Source of the DNA: Arion vulgaris
Lineage: Eukaryota > Mollusca > Gastropoda > Stylommatophora > Arionidae
NCBI GenBank assembly: GCA_020796225.1
Contig: CM036753.1
Span: 78,265,441 to 78,329,440 of the forward strand
Direction: 5' to 3'
DNA: 64,000 bases
Below are positions 10,795 through 21,814 of this stretch, piece after piece (the first letter of the stretch is position 1; every line of letters starts with the position of its first letter). A model generated the notes under the pieces. It was not told where the DNA came from. It ran no database searches and worked only from the letters and a program-made list of their open reading frames with translations. The position numbers were made by a program, and so were the translations under genes.

Positions 10795-11155
10795 AAAAAA
10801 CATAGATACAACACATAACAAAAAGCAAACATCAGAACGACTTCACTGAGTATAGAACAGCTAGAAAACAAGCCAAAGAGGTTATTATGAAGTCTAAAAT
10901 ACAAGCATGACAAGATTAAGGCGAAACATTAAACTCAGACTACAAAAGTTCTACAAGAAAGTTCTACAAGAAAATTAAAGCCATGCGGGAAAGACAAGAA
11001 CAATATGACCCAATCGAAATTATTAATGATGAAAACGGCCATTCTCTTAATGATCAAAAAATTAATAATGAACAGATGGCGGCAATACTTTCATGAACTT
11101 CTCAACCTACAACAAGAAGACCAAATCAACACTCAAGAACACACAGTAAATGTAA
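10795..11155 (+). pseudogene. LINE-A ORF2, linker before the RT domain (segment 1 of a split element)
   Basis: Reads TARKQAKEVIMKSKIQA, then FYKKIKAMRERQEQYDPIE, NDENGHSLNDQ and, after a one-base break, NRWRQYFHELLN. This is the standard linker between endonuclease and RT ending in the WRxYFxxLLN motif. Coding stops at the inverted repeat of the DNA transposon that starts at 11156, and resumes at 13305. Confidence 0.85.
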
Positions 11156-13304
11156 GTGAGCACGGTTGACATTGATTTTCTCGAAAACTGCCTGTTGGAT
11201 ATCAGTGATTTTTTCATGCAGCCTTAGAATATCCATGACGCTAAAATAAAGCTAACCAGTAGTCCATAGATGCTACGGATTTTGCACATCGGCGAATTCC
11301 TTTGATCTTTTATGACAATTGCAAATACAGGGCTCAAATTTTAGATTTTACAGTAATCCCAGAATTTGTCCATGTCAATTCTATTCATAGGTGTATCTCC
11401 ATATTAACTTGATAGGTCAAGTAATTAAGTGTGTTGCCCTTTACGTGCAATCGTGAACTTGGATACAATATGCAACAGTTAGTCCTCCCTTCGGTCACCA
11501 TTAGACCCCAGGGTGTCTTAACTTCACCACAAATTGTATGATGGTAGACGCATTTGGATATGGAAATGTATACGTTGCTATTTCTCAGTCTGTAATCAAA
11601 ATATGATTTGTATCATCCCGAATCTGACGATTCCATAAGGTTGATAATTGTTACTGGCTGGACAAATTGTAATCCATCTCAGTGCCAGTACTTGTCTTCC
11701 TCTCGGAGCACATATTCAACACACTTCTTCCAGAACTGCAAGTCTATCATTGAGAGGGACTCACGTGTCAGAACTTCAACATCACACATTTTAAACATCA
11801 TGTTCTGTTCGGCAACTTGCCCTTTTACTTTAGCCCAGACAAGCTCTATCGGATTGAGGCGAGCATGATATGGAGGTAGTCGCAAAGACGTGTGGCCGTA
11901 TTCCGCAATGATTTTGTCAATATGAAACACCTTTGTCTTATTTGTCATCCTCACCAGGTGCAACAAACTCGGGTTTCAAATATGTATCATCGAAGCTGAC
12001 ATTTTCCTTAGCAAGCCAAGTCCTAATTTGATCTTTTGTATTTGATGCAGTTGGTACTTTGTCTTCCGCTGATACTGCGTTGTGATAGGATGCATTATCC
12101 ATTACCAAGCATGATGGTCTGTTTAAAATTGGAAGTAGATCTTTCTCCATCCAGTGCCTGAAAATATGTCCATTCATTTCGTGTGGTAGTCCCTACCGTC
12201 GGTACTTTTGATTGGAAAATAAGTCCAGCGTCATGGACAAGACCTTCTTCACTGCTTCCTGCATGTGTTAGTATAATACGCTGGCCTTTGCTGCTTGGTA
12301 TTTTCTTTTCTGTTCACCGTCTACTGATTGCCATTCTTTAGCATTGGTGTGGTGAGCATTGACCCAGGATTCGTCCAAATATACAATATCATAGCCTTGC
12401 CTCCGCCGCTCAAGGATCTGCCTCAGGTATTTACTTCGGACAGCAATTAAATGTGGCTTTTCACAAATAATATTCCTGCCGCCTATAGTTTTTCTGAAGG
12501 TGAAGCCGGCGGCTCTTACAATTTTCCATAAAGTACTTTTAGAAATGTCTATGCTGCAATCTGATTGCAGTTTTAATTTCAGTTTCCTGAGAGTAACAAG
12601 TTGATTTGTCGCAAACATTTTCAAGAGCTCCCGTCTTATGACATCTATGTCAAAGTCGTCAATTGTTCTTTTCCTTCCTTGCTTGACATTAGTGCACTTT
12701 GTGTCCTGTTTAATCCATCGGGAAAAGGATTTTCTATTCAGACTAAGCGCCAGTTGCGCTCGTTTCTCATGGTTATGAATATCGCAATATAGATGACCTC
12801 TCTTAGATTCCCTACGGAAGTGTTGGTATAGTAAAACTGTAACCTTCTGCATTGTTATAAATATGCACTTCAGACTCATTATGAATGTGATATCAATGTC
12901 AGTTTTGATAAGCCAACAAATATGATACAATAGCTTCATACAAATAGCGAGATACACCTATAACTATACAACGGTATCCCAATTATAACGTCATATGCTT
13001 TCCGCTTTCAAAGTCGACTGGGTTAGGTACACGGGAATTCGTGAAATTGTTGTTTACTCACGATATTTCAATGTTACCATAATGTATTTTAGAACAACGC
13101 GTCTGTGTACCGTAGATCTGTTACTATTGTGTACAATCCGGTGAGGTTGATTTTAATATAACCTGAAGAAGAAATATTTCAAACTACATCAAATTTTCTT
13201 GGAAAAAATATTTCTCTAGCGTCATGGATATTCTAAGGCTGCTTGCAAAAATCACTGAGATCCAACAGGTAGTTTTCGAGAAAATCAATTTCAAACGTGC
13301 TCAC
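11156..13304 (-). mobile_element. IS630/Tc1/mariner-type DNA transposon, DD82E-like, with ~90-bp TIRs
   Basis: The left end (gtgagcacgg...ttgattttctcgaaaact...) and the right end are inverted copies of each other over about 90 bp, with only a few mismatches, ending gtgagcacg/cgtgctcac. A decayed transposase lies inside on the minus strand. The 2149-bp element splits a LINE. I could not identify a clear TA target duplication; the flanks read taa|gtgagc and gctcac|gaa. Confidence 0.9.
11679..12957 (-). pseudogene. DDE transposase (DD82E-like), broken by frameshifts
   Basis: Three minus frames give one protein. Frame 1 (12957-12268, 229 aa) has a helix-turn-helix region (LVTLRKLKLKLQSD, ISKSTLWKIVRAAGF) and the first catalytic Asp in DIVYLDESWVN. 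A frameshifted stretch reads HAGSSEEGLVHDAGLIF. Frame 2 (12177-11938) has the second Asp in SCLVMDNASYHN. Frame 3 (11966-11679) has LRLPPYHARLNPIELVWAK with the catalytic Glu. Counting across the last frameshift puts about 82-83 residues between the second Asp and the Glu, far more than the 34-39 of most Tc1/mariner proteins. I recall a DD82E lineage named Sailor; that name is from memory. At least three frame breaks make it inactive. Confidence 0.88.
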
Positions 13305-13427
13305 GAATTAATGGACAGACTATAGAGCTAGAACCAAGTATAACACTTTCAGAGATTAGAAATGCTGTAAACATGGCTCCACAATATCCCTGCCATCCTA
13401 CTCAAAGCAACTAAAGAGGTTGGAATA
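13305..13427 (+). pseudogene. LINE-A ORF2 segment 2 (start of RT region)
   Basis: Continues segment 1 directly after the DNA transposon: LEPSITLSEIRNAVN then a degraded PAxLLKATKEVGxSWL, the conserved stretch just before RT motif 1. It is cut by a SINE at 13436. Confidence 0.8.
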
Positions 13428-13435
13428 AGCTGGTT

Positions 13436-13690
13436 GAAATGAAAATCGTGGCATATCCTTTACAGGACGTAGCCATCAACCACAGTAAACGAGTCGTTGA
13501 ATTTTCTAGGCACCACTTATACGTTCAGTAGTTTGCCATTGCTTTCTGAACGGTGAGGTCTACTATTACCTTTTGTAAAAATCCCACGGGAACGAATTTG
13601 CTTCCAAACTTGCCCACCGTGGGGTTTGAACCAGGTACGCTTGGGTTTGTGATCGAGCTCACTACCGCTTTAGTTACAGACGCTCACATT
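13436..13690 (-). mobile_element. SINE-B, tRNA-derived, inserted in LINE-A
   Basis: On the minus strand the head reads tagctcaagcgg-like (here taactaaagcgg) and ggttcaaaccccac as B box; the body ends ccacgattttcat. The direct repeat agctggtt (13428-13435 and 13691-13698) marks the insertion inside the LINE codons for SWL. Seven further copies lie in the window. Confidence 0.93.
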
Positions 13691-13779
13691 AGCTGGTTAC
13701 ACAGACTATTCAACCAGAGCCAACTATATAGTTATCTAGAGTTGGCTGTGATTCAACCAAGTCTGAATCACACAAGAAA

Positions 13780-14030
13780 CACTAGAAGATTGGAGGAATG
13801 CAAAATTATTCTCATCTTGAAAAGAAATGTAGAAAAAGGAATTGCACGAAATAAAGAGAAATAACACTATTAAGTCACACTGGAAAAATATTTTGTAAAG
13901 TATTAGAAAAAAGGTTCCGCAATATCATTGAGCCCCAGCTGAACGACTCACAAATGGGATTCCGGAAGAACAGAAGCTGTACAGACGCGATATTGGCCCT
14001 CAGGCAGTTAGTGGAAAGGACTCGTTAACC
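13780..14030 (+). pseudogene. LINE-A ORF2 segment 3 (RT fingers)
   Basis: A first frame gives EECKIILILKRNVEKG, the IxxIxKKG RT motif. After a frameshift another frame reads SHTGKIFCKVLEKRF, NIIEPQLNDSQMGFRKNRSC and LALRQLVERTR, the classic GFRxxRSCxD motif. It stops at the GC-rich insertion. Confidence 0.9.
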
Positions 14031-14938
14031 AAGACCCTGCCCCCGACCTCCCCGTGGTGACTCTGGAAACAGACTTAGGTTCCGGTAAGGCCAAGGGGGG
14101 CAGGGATCGGGAGAGCTACTCTGGTGCAAGTAGAGATGCAAAGGTAGTCATGCCTGATGGGATCCGCTCGCACTTAGACGAGCGAACTCCCAGAGTGACT
14201 ATCAATGCTCAACTCTCCCGGACGAATCAAAACCATCGAATGAAAGTTGACCCGCGTGCGGTGAAATTCGGAACCCACGCATGCTCTCTCTTGAGTCACT
14301 ACTCTCGCTCTCTCTTGCGTTCCCACGGAGGTACTGCTCAAGGGCCGATGAGTATGTTGGGAGTCGAATCGAGTTGCACAAGGTCATCAAGGGGGAAACT
14401 CGGCTTTGCAGAAAAGCCCAGTTGGAATTGACGGAAATGGTGAGGTAGGCACCAGTGCAGAAAGAGCACGATAGTGGGCCCCATCGAGGGGCGGACCGAC
14501 AAGGCAAGCGATGCAGCAGCGAGCATGGCAGGCAAGAGGGTTGCAGCGGGTGTGTGTCCCACCCAAATGTGCAAAACAACTGGAATGTCCAGCAGAGGTA
14601 AGCCCAGTGCGCGTTCCCGCACGAAGGGAACTACTGCTGCCTTGTAGATTGATTGGGGACAATCAAAGGCTAGGTGAGCAAACCGTAAACAAACCTGAAC
14701 GGGCGGCAACCAAGGTGTTCATTAAAACGACCGGTTTGCTGGGAAGATGGCGCTCATAAGCCAGGGAGGGCAGGCCGTCTAAGGGTCGCTGCCCTGAAAG
14801 AAAAGCAGCCCACTGCCTTGTGGGTCTGGCTGGTGACAGTCAAAGGCTAGCGGAAGAAGCGAATCCGCACACAATAGCTGGCTGAAATCGAACACCCCAC
14901 CGAAGGATAAGCAACTGAGCTCAAATAGGTGCTGAAGG
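14031..14938 (+). mobile_element. GC-rich dispersed repeat (~0.9 kb), copy 1
   Basis: Sharply richer in G and C than its surroundings and bounded by LINE codons on both sides. A diverged reverse copy lies at 26.32-27.36 kb, and end fragments occur at 1.40 and 52.25 kb. An internal duplication is visible: ctgccttgtagattgattgg at about 14639 and ctgccttgtgggtctggctg at 14815, each followed by a caaaggctag motif. Open frames exist in several phases on both strands but share no protein with the other copy, so I do not call them genes. Class unknown. Confidence 0.75.
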
Positions 14939-14944
14939 TTGGTG

Positions 14945-16095
14945 CACGTACATTACGTTCTGATGTTTGGCTTTTATATATCACAAAAGAGAATGATTAA
15001 AACAGGCCTAGAACGATCGAAGAAGAAGAAAGAATCCGACAAACACCTACACGTTGCTTTTGTAGACCAGGAAAAAGCGTTCGACCACGTAGTCAGACAC
15101 AAGCTGTGGAAAGTATTATCAACTTATGGTTTAAATGACCACCTAACCAATCTATGCAAGAGCCAGTGTACAATTAGAACAAACACAGGACTATCAGAAA
15201 AATTTCACGTCGGTTCAGGAGTAAGACATGGATGCATACTATCTCCGCTGCTGTTCATCACATAAATTCATCAAGACTGTAAAACAGCTAACACCAGCGA
15301 AGGAAACAACCTTGGGAAACTCTTTTTTTTTTGCGGATGATCAGGCAATCATATCAACAACAGAAGAACAGCTACAGCAACACGTTAACAGACTCCAGTT
15401 AATATGTAATGAATAGAACATGAGAAAAACATCGACAAAACCGAAGTAATGGCATTCACTAGAGAAGAAAGCGCTACCAATATCTCTGTCGACAATTGCC
15501 CATTAAAACAAGTCAAAGACTTTACATATCTAGGCCAATTTTTCTCAGCAAACGGAAGAATAACTAATGAAATTCAACATAGATGCAACAAAGCAAATCA
15601 AATGATAGAACAAATGGCGCCAATTTTAAAATGCAAACATGTCACCATGAACACAAAAAGAGCAATGTTCAACACAATATTTCTCCCAACATTATGCTAC
15701 CAGTGCCAAACCTGGACTCTGACATCGAATGCTAGAAGTAAACTAGTCACAACAGAGATGAAGTATCTTGGCAGAATGCTGGGGGTAACAAGAAGAAACA
15801 GACTGAGAAATGAAGACATCAGGGAAAAAAGTGGGTACAATATCAGTACTAAACTTTATCAAGAAACTACAAATTAAATGGTTCGGCCACATAAGCAGAT
15901 TACCAGCAGATAGTGTACCTTAAAGAGCGATGTTGCTCTGATACAATGGATACAAAGCAAAAGGCCGACCACGCAAAAGATGAATCTTAGAGATAAAAGA
16001 CACTATTTATGAAGCGCACACAAAATCCCGTTCTAGAAATCTCTTCTTATCCTGACGCTGTGAGGCAAAACATGATTGGAGAAAAGAAAGAAGCA
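14945..16095 (+). pseudogene. LINE-A ORF2 segment 4 (RT palm to C-terminus)
   Basis: RT motif A is FVDQEKAFDHV (about 15060), motif B RHGCILSPLLF (about 15225) and the catalytic motif FFADDQ (about 15332). The thumb YLGQFFSANGRITNEI, TLCYQCQTWTL and, after frame breaks, QIKWFGHISRLPADSVP and a KGRPRKR tail follow. The 3' UTR ends in ggagaaaagaaagaag. The YADD-type motif is intact but at least three frameshifts kill the frame. The 47.2-48.0 kb copy is nearly identical. Confidence 0.9.
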
Positions 16096-16735
16096 ATTGT
16101 GATTCATTTTTAACTTGATATTCCCTGTACATAAATGATGGAGTTACGTCTTCCCTCGTTTACCGACTCGCATGATCAAAGTTCTAGTATAATGACCTAC
16201 TGCACACGTTGTGAAATAATACATTTTAAAACCAACTTAACCAACTCATAACTCGGTAGAGAAAGTATGTAATGAGTTGAAAACGGTCGCACTTATCAAC
16301 CAATTTCTTGCAGAAATAAGCTACCCAAATCTCCCAGTCTTCAGCAGAACTGTGCGAACCCACAATTTCTCTTTATTTCTCTCTCTGTCTCTCTCTCTCT
16401 CTCTTTGTCTCTATCTCTCTCTCTCTCTCTCTTTTTCTCTGTAATATAATTTTACTAGCGATTTGTAAAGATTCAATGTATAACTAAGAAAACTGAAGAG
16501 GGTGAGAGAGTGGATAAAAGCAAAGTTCAAATAAAGCTTATTATATATGTTTAGATGCAGCATGAGTTTTGTTTACGTGGGGATGGAAAAGAGCAAATAA
16601 AAAGTAATATTTTGAAAAGATAAGAGACATGACTACAAAATAACAAAAATAAACACTGCAGCGAGAAAAAATGAAGATAGACAGAGAGACGAACAAAAAG
16701 CATTGAAAAGTTAGAACCGATTCTGTAACATGTTT
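16096..16735. other. Spacer with CT microsatellite
   Basis: Contains a (CT)n tract at about 16372-16440 and otherwise AT-rich sequence with no supported feature. Confidence 0.6.
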
Positions 16736-16736
16736 C

Positions 16737-16900
16737 AGAGACTCACTTCTTAGGTACGAGGTCCGGGTTCAATTCTATAGTTTACGTGAAATTTTGTTTT
16801 AATCGTAACAGCTCTCATGTCAACCCATCTTCAATTGGGTTCCAGAAAAAAACTGGGAAGTATTGGCGGCAGGCATGATTTTGACCTCATCATCCATCGA
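16737..16900 (+). mobile_element. SINE-F copy
   Basis: B-box-like gggttcaattct, then cgtaacagctctcatgtcaa and caattgggttccag as in the 3.33-kb copy. Confidence 0.8.
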
Positions 16901-16955
16901 CAGTTAATTAAAAATGCAGACCTAACACAGTATTCCCCAATATATCTCATGTTGA

Positions 16956-17163
16956 GCCCGCGTGCCCAGCGTGTTCATAGCGCGTTGGACTACGGGTGAC
17001 AAGTCCTCTGTAAGTGCGGGTTCAACTCCGCGGACTTGCAGAAAAGCTACAGGTTCCCCAGATTTACGGTGTTCGTGGCACCGAGCCGAAGGGTTACGAT
17101 GTCCATGACACCGAGCCGAGAGATTTCAGCTCAAGTGCTTCTGGATCGAAAAAAAATTTTTTA
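16956..17163 (+). mobile_element. SINE-A copy 2 with target duplication
   Basis: A box tagcgcgttgg, B box gggttcaactccg, two gccga-containing repeats and poly(A). Flanked by atctcatgttga (16944-16955) and atcttatgttga (17164-17175), a 12-bp target duplication with one mismatch. Confidence 0.93.
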
Positions 17164-17175
17164 ATCTTATGTTGA

Positions 17176-17424
17176 AATGAAAATCGTGGCATATCCTTTA
17201 CAGGACTTAGTCAGCAATCACAGTAAACTAGTCGTTGATTTTCTAGGCACGGCTTATACGTTTAGTAGTTTGTCATTGCTTTCTGAACGGTGAGGTCATT
17301 TTTACCTTTCGTAAAAATCCCACTGAAACGAATTTGCTTCCAAACGGGCCAGCCGCGGAGTTTGAACCAGGTACGCTTGGTTTAGGATCGTGCTTACTAC
17401 CGCTTATGCTACAGACTCCACAAA
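17176..17424 (-). mobile_element. SINE-B copy 2, inserted in the target duplication of SINE-A
   Basis: Starts gaaatgaaaatcgtgg and ends with the tRNA-like head on the minus strand (ggttcaaactccg as B box). Its right flank atctcatgtt (17425) is a third copy of the same target sequence, so the two SINEs used the same site in succession. Confidence 0.9.
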
Positions 17425-17434
17425 ATCTCATGTT

Positions 17435-17860
17435 AGGAAAACAAATTTCATTACTTTTTAATAACGTGTCTCAAAACTTCACTCCAGATACAAAGACGAA
17501 GGTAAATTGTTTCATGAGATATGTATAAAGTTATTTGAAAACAAGCTCAAACCTTGGAAAAATGGGCAACACGTATAATTTTCCTATAGTAGCAACTCAA
17601 AGCAGTATATATCGCTTTAGCCAACATGATGATGGGTTGAAAATCTGAGAGCTGGATACAATGAGAACTTTGAAAATTGTCAATTGCTGGAGATCAGTCT
17701 GAAGATATTGGCATCTATTTGATAATGGTATGGACACAGTCGTGGAACGGGTTAGCGTAATACGTGAATGTTTGCTTTTGACACGGATTGTACAACCCCA
17801 TGAGGGTTGTAGGGTTACACTAACCACAACTTAACTCAAATTTTTTTTGGAGGTTAGACA
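17435..17860. other. No recognisable feature
   Basis: AT-rich spacer. The small minus-strand frame at 17597-17827 has no family motif. Confidence 0.4.
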
Positions 17861-17863
17861 GAG

Positions 17864-18258
17864 AATTGGTACTCCTACCTCCTGCACACTAGGTCCTAAA
17901 ATGTGAATCGATAGGCAGTTCATACCACAAGCTTTGAAAAGGCTACGAGACATTTTATTTTATTTATGGACACAGTGTTAGACCCGTACGAGGAAAGGAA
18001 TTCGTACTCCTACCTCCTGCACACTAGGTCCTAAAATGTGAAGCGATAGGCAGTTCATACCACAAACTTTGAAAAGGCTACGAGACATTTTATTTTATTT
18101 ATGGACACAGTGTTAGACCCGTACGAGGAAAGGAATTCGTACTCCTACTTCCTGCACACTAGGTACATTCTAGGCAAATGCTGAAAAGCGTAAACCTAGG
18201 CAGCTTCAAAACCACAAGCTTTGAAAAGGCTACGCATGGACACAGTGTTAGACCCGTA
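17864..18258. repeat. 135-bp tandem repeat, ~3 copies
   Basis: The phrase gtactcctacctcctgcaca starts at 17869 and 18004 and, with one change, at 18139: spacing exactly 135 bp. The third unit is partial and diverged, running into SINE-F. Confidence 0.95.
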
Positions 18259-18445
18259 TTTTTAGAGGATGATCGGCAACAATAGGGGATGTGGTCAACA
18301 TCACGTCGACCGTCTTTACTTCCCATTGCTTGTCTGGTATCCAATTGCAGCTGGGTTGACTTGAGAGCCGTTACGGGTGGGAAAACATTCCCGCCTACTG
18401 TGAAATTGAATACGGACCACGCACCTAAGCAGCAGAGTACCTTAT
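18258..18445 (-). mobile_element. SINE-F copy, reverse
   Basis: Contains ggtatccaattgcagctggg and gaccacgcacctaag, the reverse of the 3.33-kb element. Confidence 0.78.
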
Positions 18446-19025
18446 TAGTGGGTATCATTATTAACTGTTATTTTATGTATGTGGCCCGCAACCAGCTTAG
18501 TAATTCTGTTCTCGGCCCTCAGATTTAAAATGATTGTCTATTCCTGATTTAGAAGTCATATTCTACCTCTTCCAAACCATCATTGTTTTCTATGAATATC
18601 ATCTGTTGAAAACTCCTGACAACCAACCAACCTGTATATGCAACAATACTTTTAATTTCAATAGTTTATATTCTCTACCACCTGTGACAATGGGAATTAG
18701 AGATGCTCCATTAGTTTTCCGAAAAGAGCATACAATTTACCAGTATATGTTAATTCCTTGTTTTAAATGACACACTACGTTAATTTTCATGAAAACACCA
18801 ACTTACATCAACATAAATGACTTTTAAATATTTCAGTATATGGAAAATAATTTCTGTGATCCATTGTGTTATCATATTGAAATGATTATGTGGATAATAG
18901 TAATGGTGATTGTGGAAGATAAAAAAAACCAATATAAAACTATTAGTGCTTGAACAAACACAAAGATATAAGATACACTATACTGATCTTTTTCTCTTAA
19001 CTCTCATTGAGGCATACGACATCGA
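18446..19025. other. No recognisable feature
   Basis: Small + frames (18289-18528, 18534-18770) lack motifs and sit partly inside the SINE-F repeat. Confidence 0.4.
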
Positions 19026-19029
19026 TGCA

Positions 19030-20005
19030 TTGCCTTCAACCAGATCTATCTTGATCAAGCCAGTTTAGTTCATTCTAGGTCTATCTCGCCCTGTCTCTTT
19101 CTCTGTCTACAGTTCGTCGCCATGTCTCTCTAGGTCGTCGCTGCCTTTCTTATCTATCTTGATCAAGCCAGTTTAGTTCATTCCAGGTTTATCTCGCCTT
19201 GTCTCGTTCTCTGTATACAGTTCGTCTCCATGTCTCTCTAGGTCGTCGCCTGCCTTTCTTATCTATCTTGATCAAGCCAGTTTAGTTCATTCTGGTTTAT
19301 CTGCCTGTCTCGTTCTCTGTCTACAGTTCGTCGCCATGTCTCTCTAGGTGTCCCCCTATCTATCTTGATCAAGCCAGTTTAGTTCATTCCAGGTTTATCT
19401 CGCCTTGTCTCGTTCTCTGTATACAGTTCGTCTCCATGTCTCTCTAGGTCGTCGCCTGCCTTTCTTATCTATCTTGATCAAGCCAGTTTAGTTCATTCCA
19501 GGTTTATCTCGCCTTGTCTCGTTCTCTGTCTACAGTTCGTCGCCATGTCTCTCTAGGTTGTCGCTGCCTTTCTTATCTATCTTGATCAAGCCAGTTTAGT
19601 TCATTCCAGGTTTATCTCGCCTTGTCTCGTTCTCTGTATACAGTTCGTCTCCATGTCTCTCTAGGTCGTCGCCTGCCTTTCTTATCTATCTTGATCAAGC
19701 CAGTTTAGTTCATTCCCGGTCTATTTTGCCTCGTCTCGTTCTCTGTCTACAGTTCGTCTCCATGTCTCTCTAGGTCGTCGTTGCCTTTCTTATCTATCTT
19801 GATCAAGCCAGTTTAGTTCATTCCAGGTTTATCTCGCCTTGTCTCGTTCTCTGTATACAGTTCGTCTCCATGTCTCTCTAGGTCGTCGCCTGCCTTTCTT
19901 ATCTATCTTGATCAAGCCAGTTTAGTTCATTCCCGGTCTATTTTGCCTCGTCTCGTTCTCTGTATACAGTTCGTCTCCATGTCTCTCTAGGTCGTCCCTA
20001 CCTCT
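19030..20005. repeat. 109-bp tandem array formed from a LINE C-terminal segment
   Basis: About 8.5 units around atcttgatcaagccagttta. Two unit types (tgtatacagttcgtctcc and tgtctacagttcgtcgcc) partly alternate, so a dimer was probably copied. On the minus strand each unit reads GRPRETWRRTVYRERDKAR, the LINE tail that continues unbroken into 20010-20260. Because 109 is not a multiple of three, the frame shifts in each unit. Confidence 0.93.
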
Positions 20006-20262
20006 TGCTTCCCAGATTCCATTTCAAAGCCACAGGTGGGTGTCTTGTCTTCTGTATTCTTAATGTATGCCCCAACCACTTCCATCTCCTTTTTTTATTT
20101 CTTCATTGATATTGTCGATGCCTGTGCGCCGGGTGATCTCGGTATTTGGAATTCTCTGGTCTCAACGAATTTTGATAATTCTTCTTGATACATCTTCCCT
20201 CAAGGCCTCTAATGCGATTGTCTGTCTTGGTACTGGTTTTCCATCACTCTCTAGGTCGCCCG
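20006..20262 (-). pseudogene. LINE ORF2 C-terminus feeding the 109-bp array
   Basis: On the minus strand: REDVSRRIIKIRWDQRIPN, TEITRRTGIDNINEEI, KKRRWKWLGHTLR, ALKWN and then GRPRETW, in textbook LINE order. The last motif lies at the array boundary and is repeated in every array unit. Confidence 0.88.
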
Positions 20263-20334
20263 AACACAGTACACAGAATTTAAGATATACTATTAGTTAG
20301 CAAGCAACACTTCGAAGATCTTAGCAAACAAAAC

Positions 20335-20530
20335 AACCAGTTCGGCACAAAGAGAAATGCTACTCTGATATAGTGGTTACAAATCAAAAGACCGTTCACC
20401 GAAATGGTGAACTTCAGAAATAACAGAGGCAGTGAAAAACACTGTTTATGAAGCACACACAAAATACATTATATAAATCACCCTATCCTACCTGTGATAC
20501 AAAACAGGATTAGGGAAAAGAGAAAAAGAA
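20335..20530 (+). pseudogene. LINE-A C-terminus and 3' UTR fragment
   Basis: The segment gaagcacacacaaaatac, the ccctatcctacctgtgat part and the ggattagggaaaagagaaaa end parallel LINE-A at 15.95-16.09 kb. The last part is repeated at 20590. Confidence 0.65.
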
Positions 20531-21335
20531 ATTTATATAAAATCACTTCCAAAAATTCCTGATTCTGTACTTTGCACAATTATCAACGTTAGGGAAAAGA
20601 GAAAAAGAAGATGTTTGTAACAGTAAAATCTGGCCAGGCTTCGGCATACATAAATTCGTCTGATTCTGTACATGTGCGACTAATTTATCTAAACGTTAAT
20701 CAGATGTTTTCACATAAACTTGGCTTACGTCAGCTTGCAATGCGCTTTTAAAAAACCTATATATTATATACATATATATATATTTATATATATATATCGT
20801 GAGTTAGCAGCTGTGTGATAAAAATGTTGCACATCCGATACCTGATGTTTGGATTTCTAGAGGTATTAACGCGTGTTGAACTTCTTGATTCCATTAAACT
20901 GTAAATAAGTAGATAAGATAGGAAGCACGTTTGTGCACATTGTCATAATGTAAAACTTGTGTGCAGTCTTCAGGATATTCTACCGTCTCAAAGCCGCACG
21001 TGTAATGAATACAAAATGTATTTACCCATATGTGTGTTTGATTGTGTTTATGTATGAAGTTAGAAGAATTGCAAACAGGAAACCTTATTGGTGTAATTAC
21101 ATGTGGAAACTATGATAACATCTGTGAAGTCAACTAATAACGGTGTGTTAAACAATAACAATGTTTAGAAAAAGAGAAAAGAGAAAGAAAGAGAGGAAGG
21201 GAGAGAGAAAATAGTAAATGAGATCGCATGCAAAAATACACGACGATATGAAACCAATGATTGAGACATAAGAAATAATATAAATGATAATCTGCAAAAA
21301 GTTTTCAAACAGCTCAGGGAGGATGACAGTATGTG
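20531..21335. other. AT-rich spacer
   Basis: Contains an (AT)n tract near 20760-20800. No gene is supported; the minus-strand hydrophobic frames at 21148-21440 are low-complexity and overlap a LINE fragment. Confidence 0.45.
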
Positions 21336-21339
21336 TCTC

Positions 21340-21432
21340 CAAATCCTACACCTATAAAAATGGCTAAGATACAGAAAGTAAGTTGAAGGCATTCCAAAAT
21401 AGATATTTGCGAAAATTAATGAACATGTCCTT
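21340..21432 (+). pseudogene. LINE C-terminal scrap
   Basis: Reads TESKLKAFQNRYLRKLMNM, the same motif as at 5.73 kb (SKLNAFRNRCL). Short, with no neighbours from the same element. Confidence 0.55.
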
Positions 21433-21814
21433 TGTATCATGTCCTTTCATTCTCCTGCACCGTATAAGCCCATACAGATCGCTCTCTCCGAATTACAGAA
21501 TGATATATATATATATATATATGAGAAAGCCACATATGTGAATGAATCAATCAAATTATTTTCCTTATTTCTGTAGCTGTCTGGGACCATTTTCTATAAT
21601 ATCTGTCCAAGGGGATAATACCTCCATATGTTTACGTAGGAAGACCTGGTCATTCGTTGCATTTGGTAATATCTCCAATCGTTTCGAATTGTCTTGTCAC
21701 TGGATAGGGATGGTCCTGGACGAGAGAGTGAGGCTGACTAATAGCTCAACTTGTTGTCACTTAAGTCTAAATGCGGCAGCTACAGTTTCAGACAACTACA
21801 AATCACACAAAAAC

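Noticed and set aside
14054..14759. Four overlapping frames of 82-125 residues in GC-rich DNA
   Set aside because: GC-rich DNA has few stops. None of the frames is conserved in the second copy at 26.3-27.4 kb, and the DNA is an insertion in a LINE.
21148..21440. Hydrophobic minus-strand frames resembling membrane proteins
   Set aside because: Low-complexity purine-rich + strand gives Leu/Phe/Ser-rich minus translation; overlaps a + strand LINE scrap.
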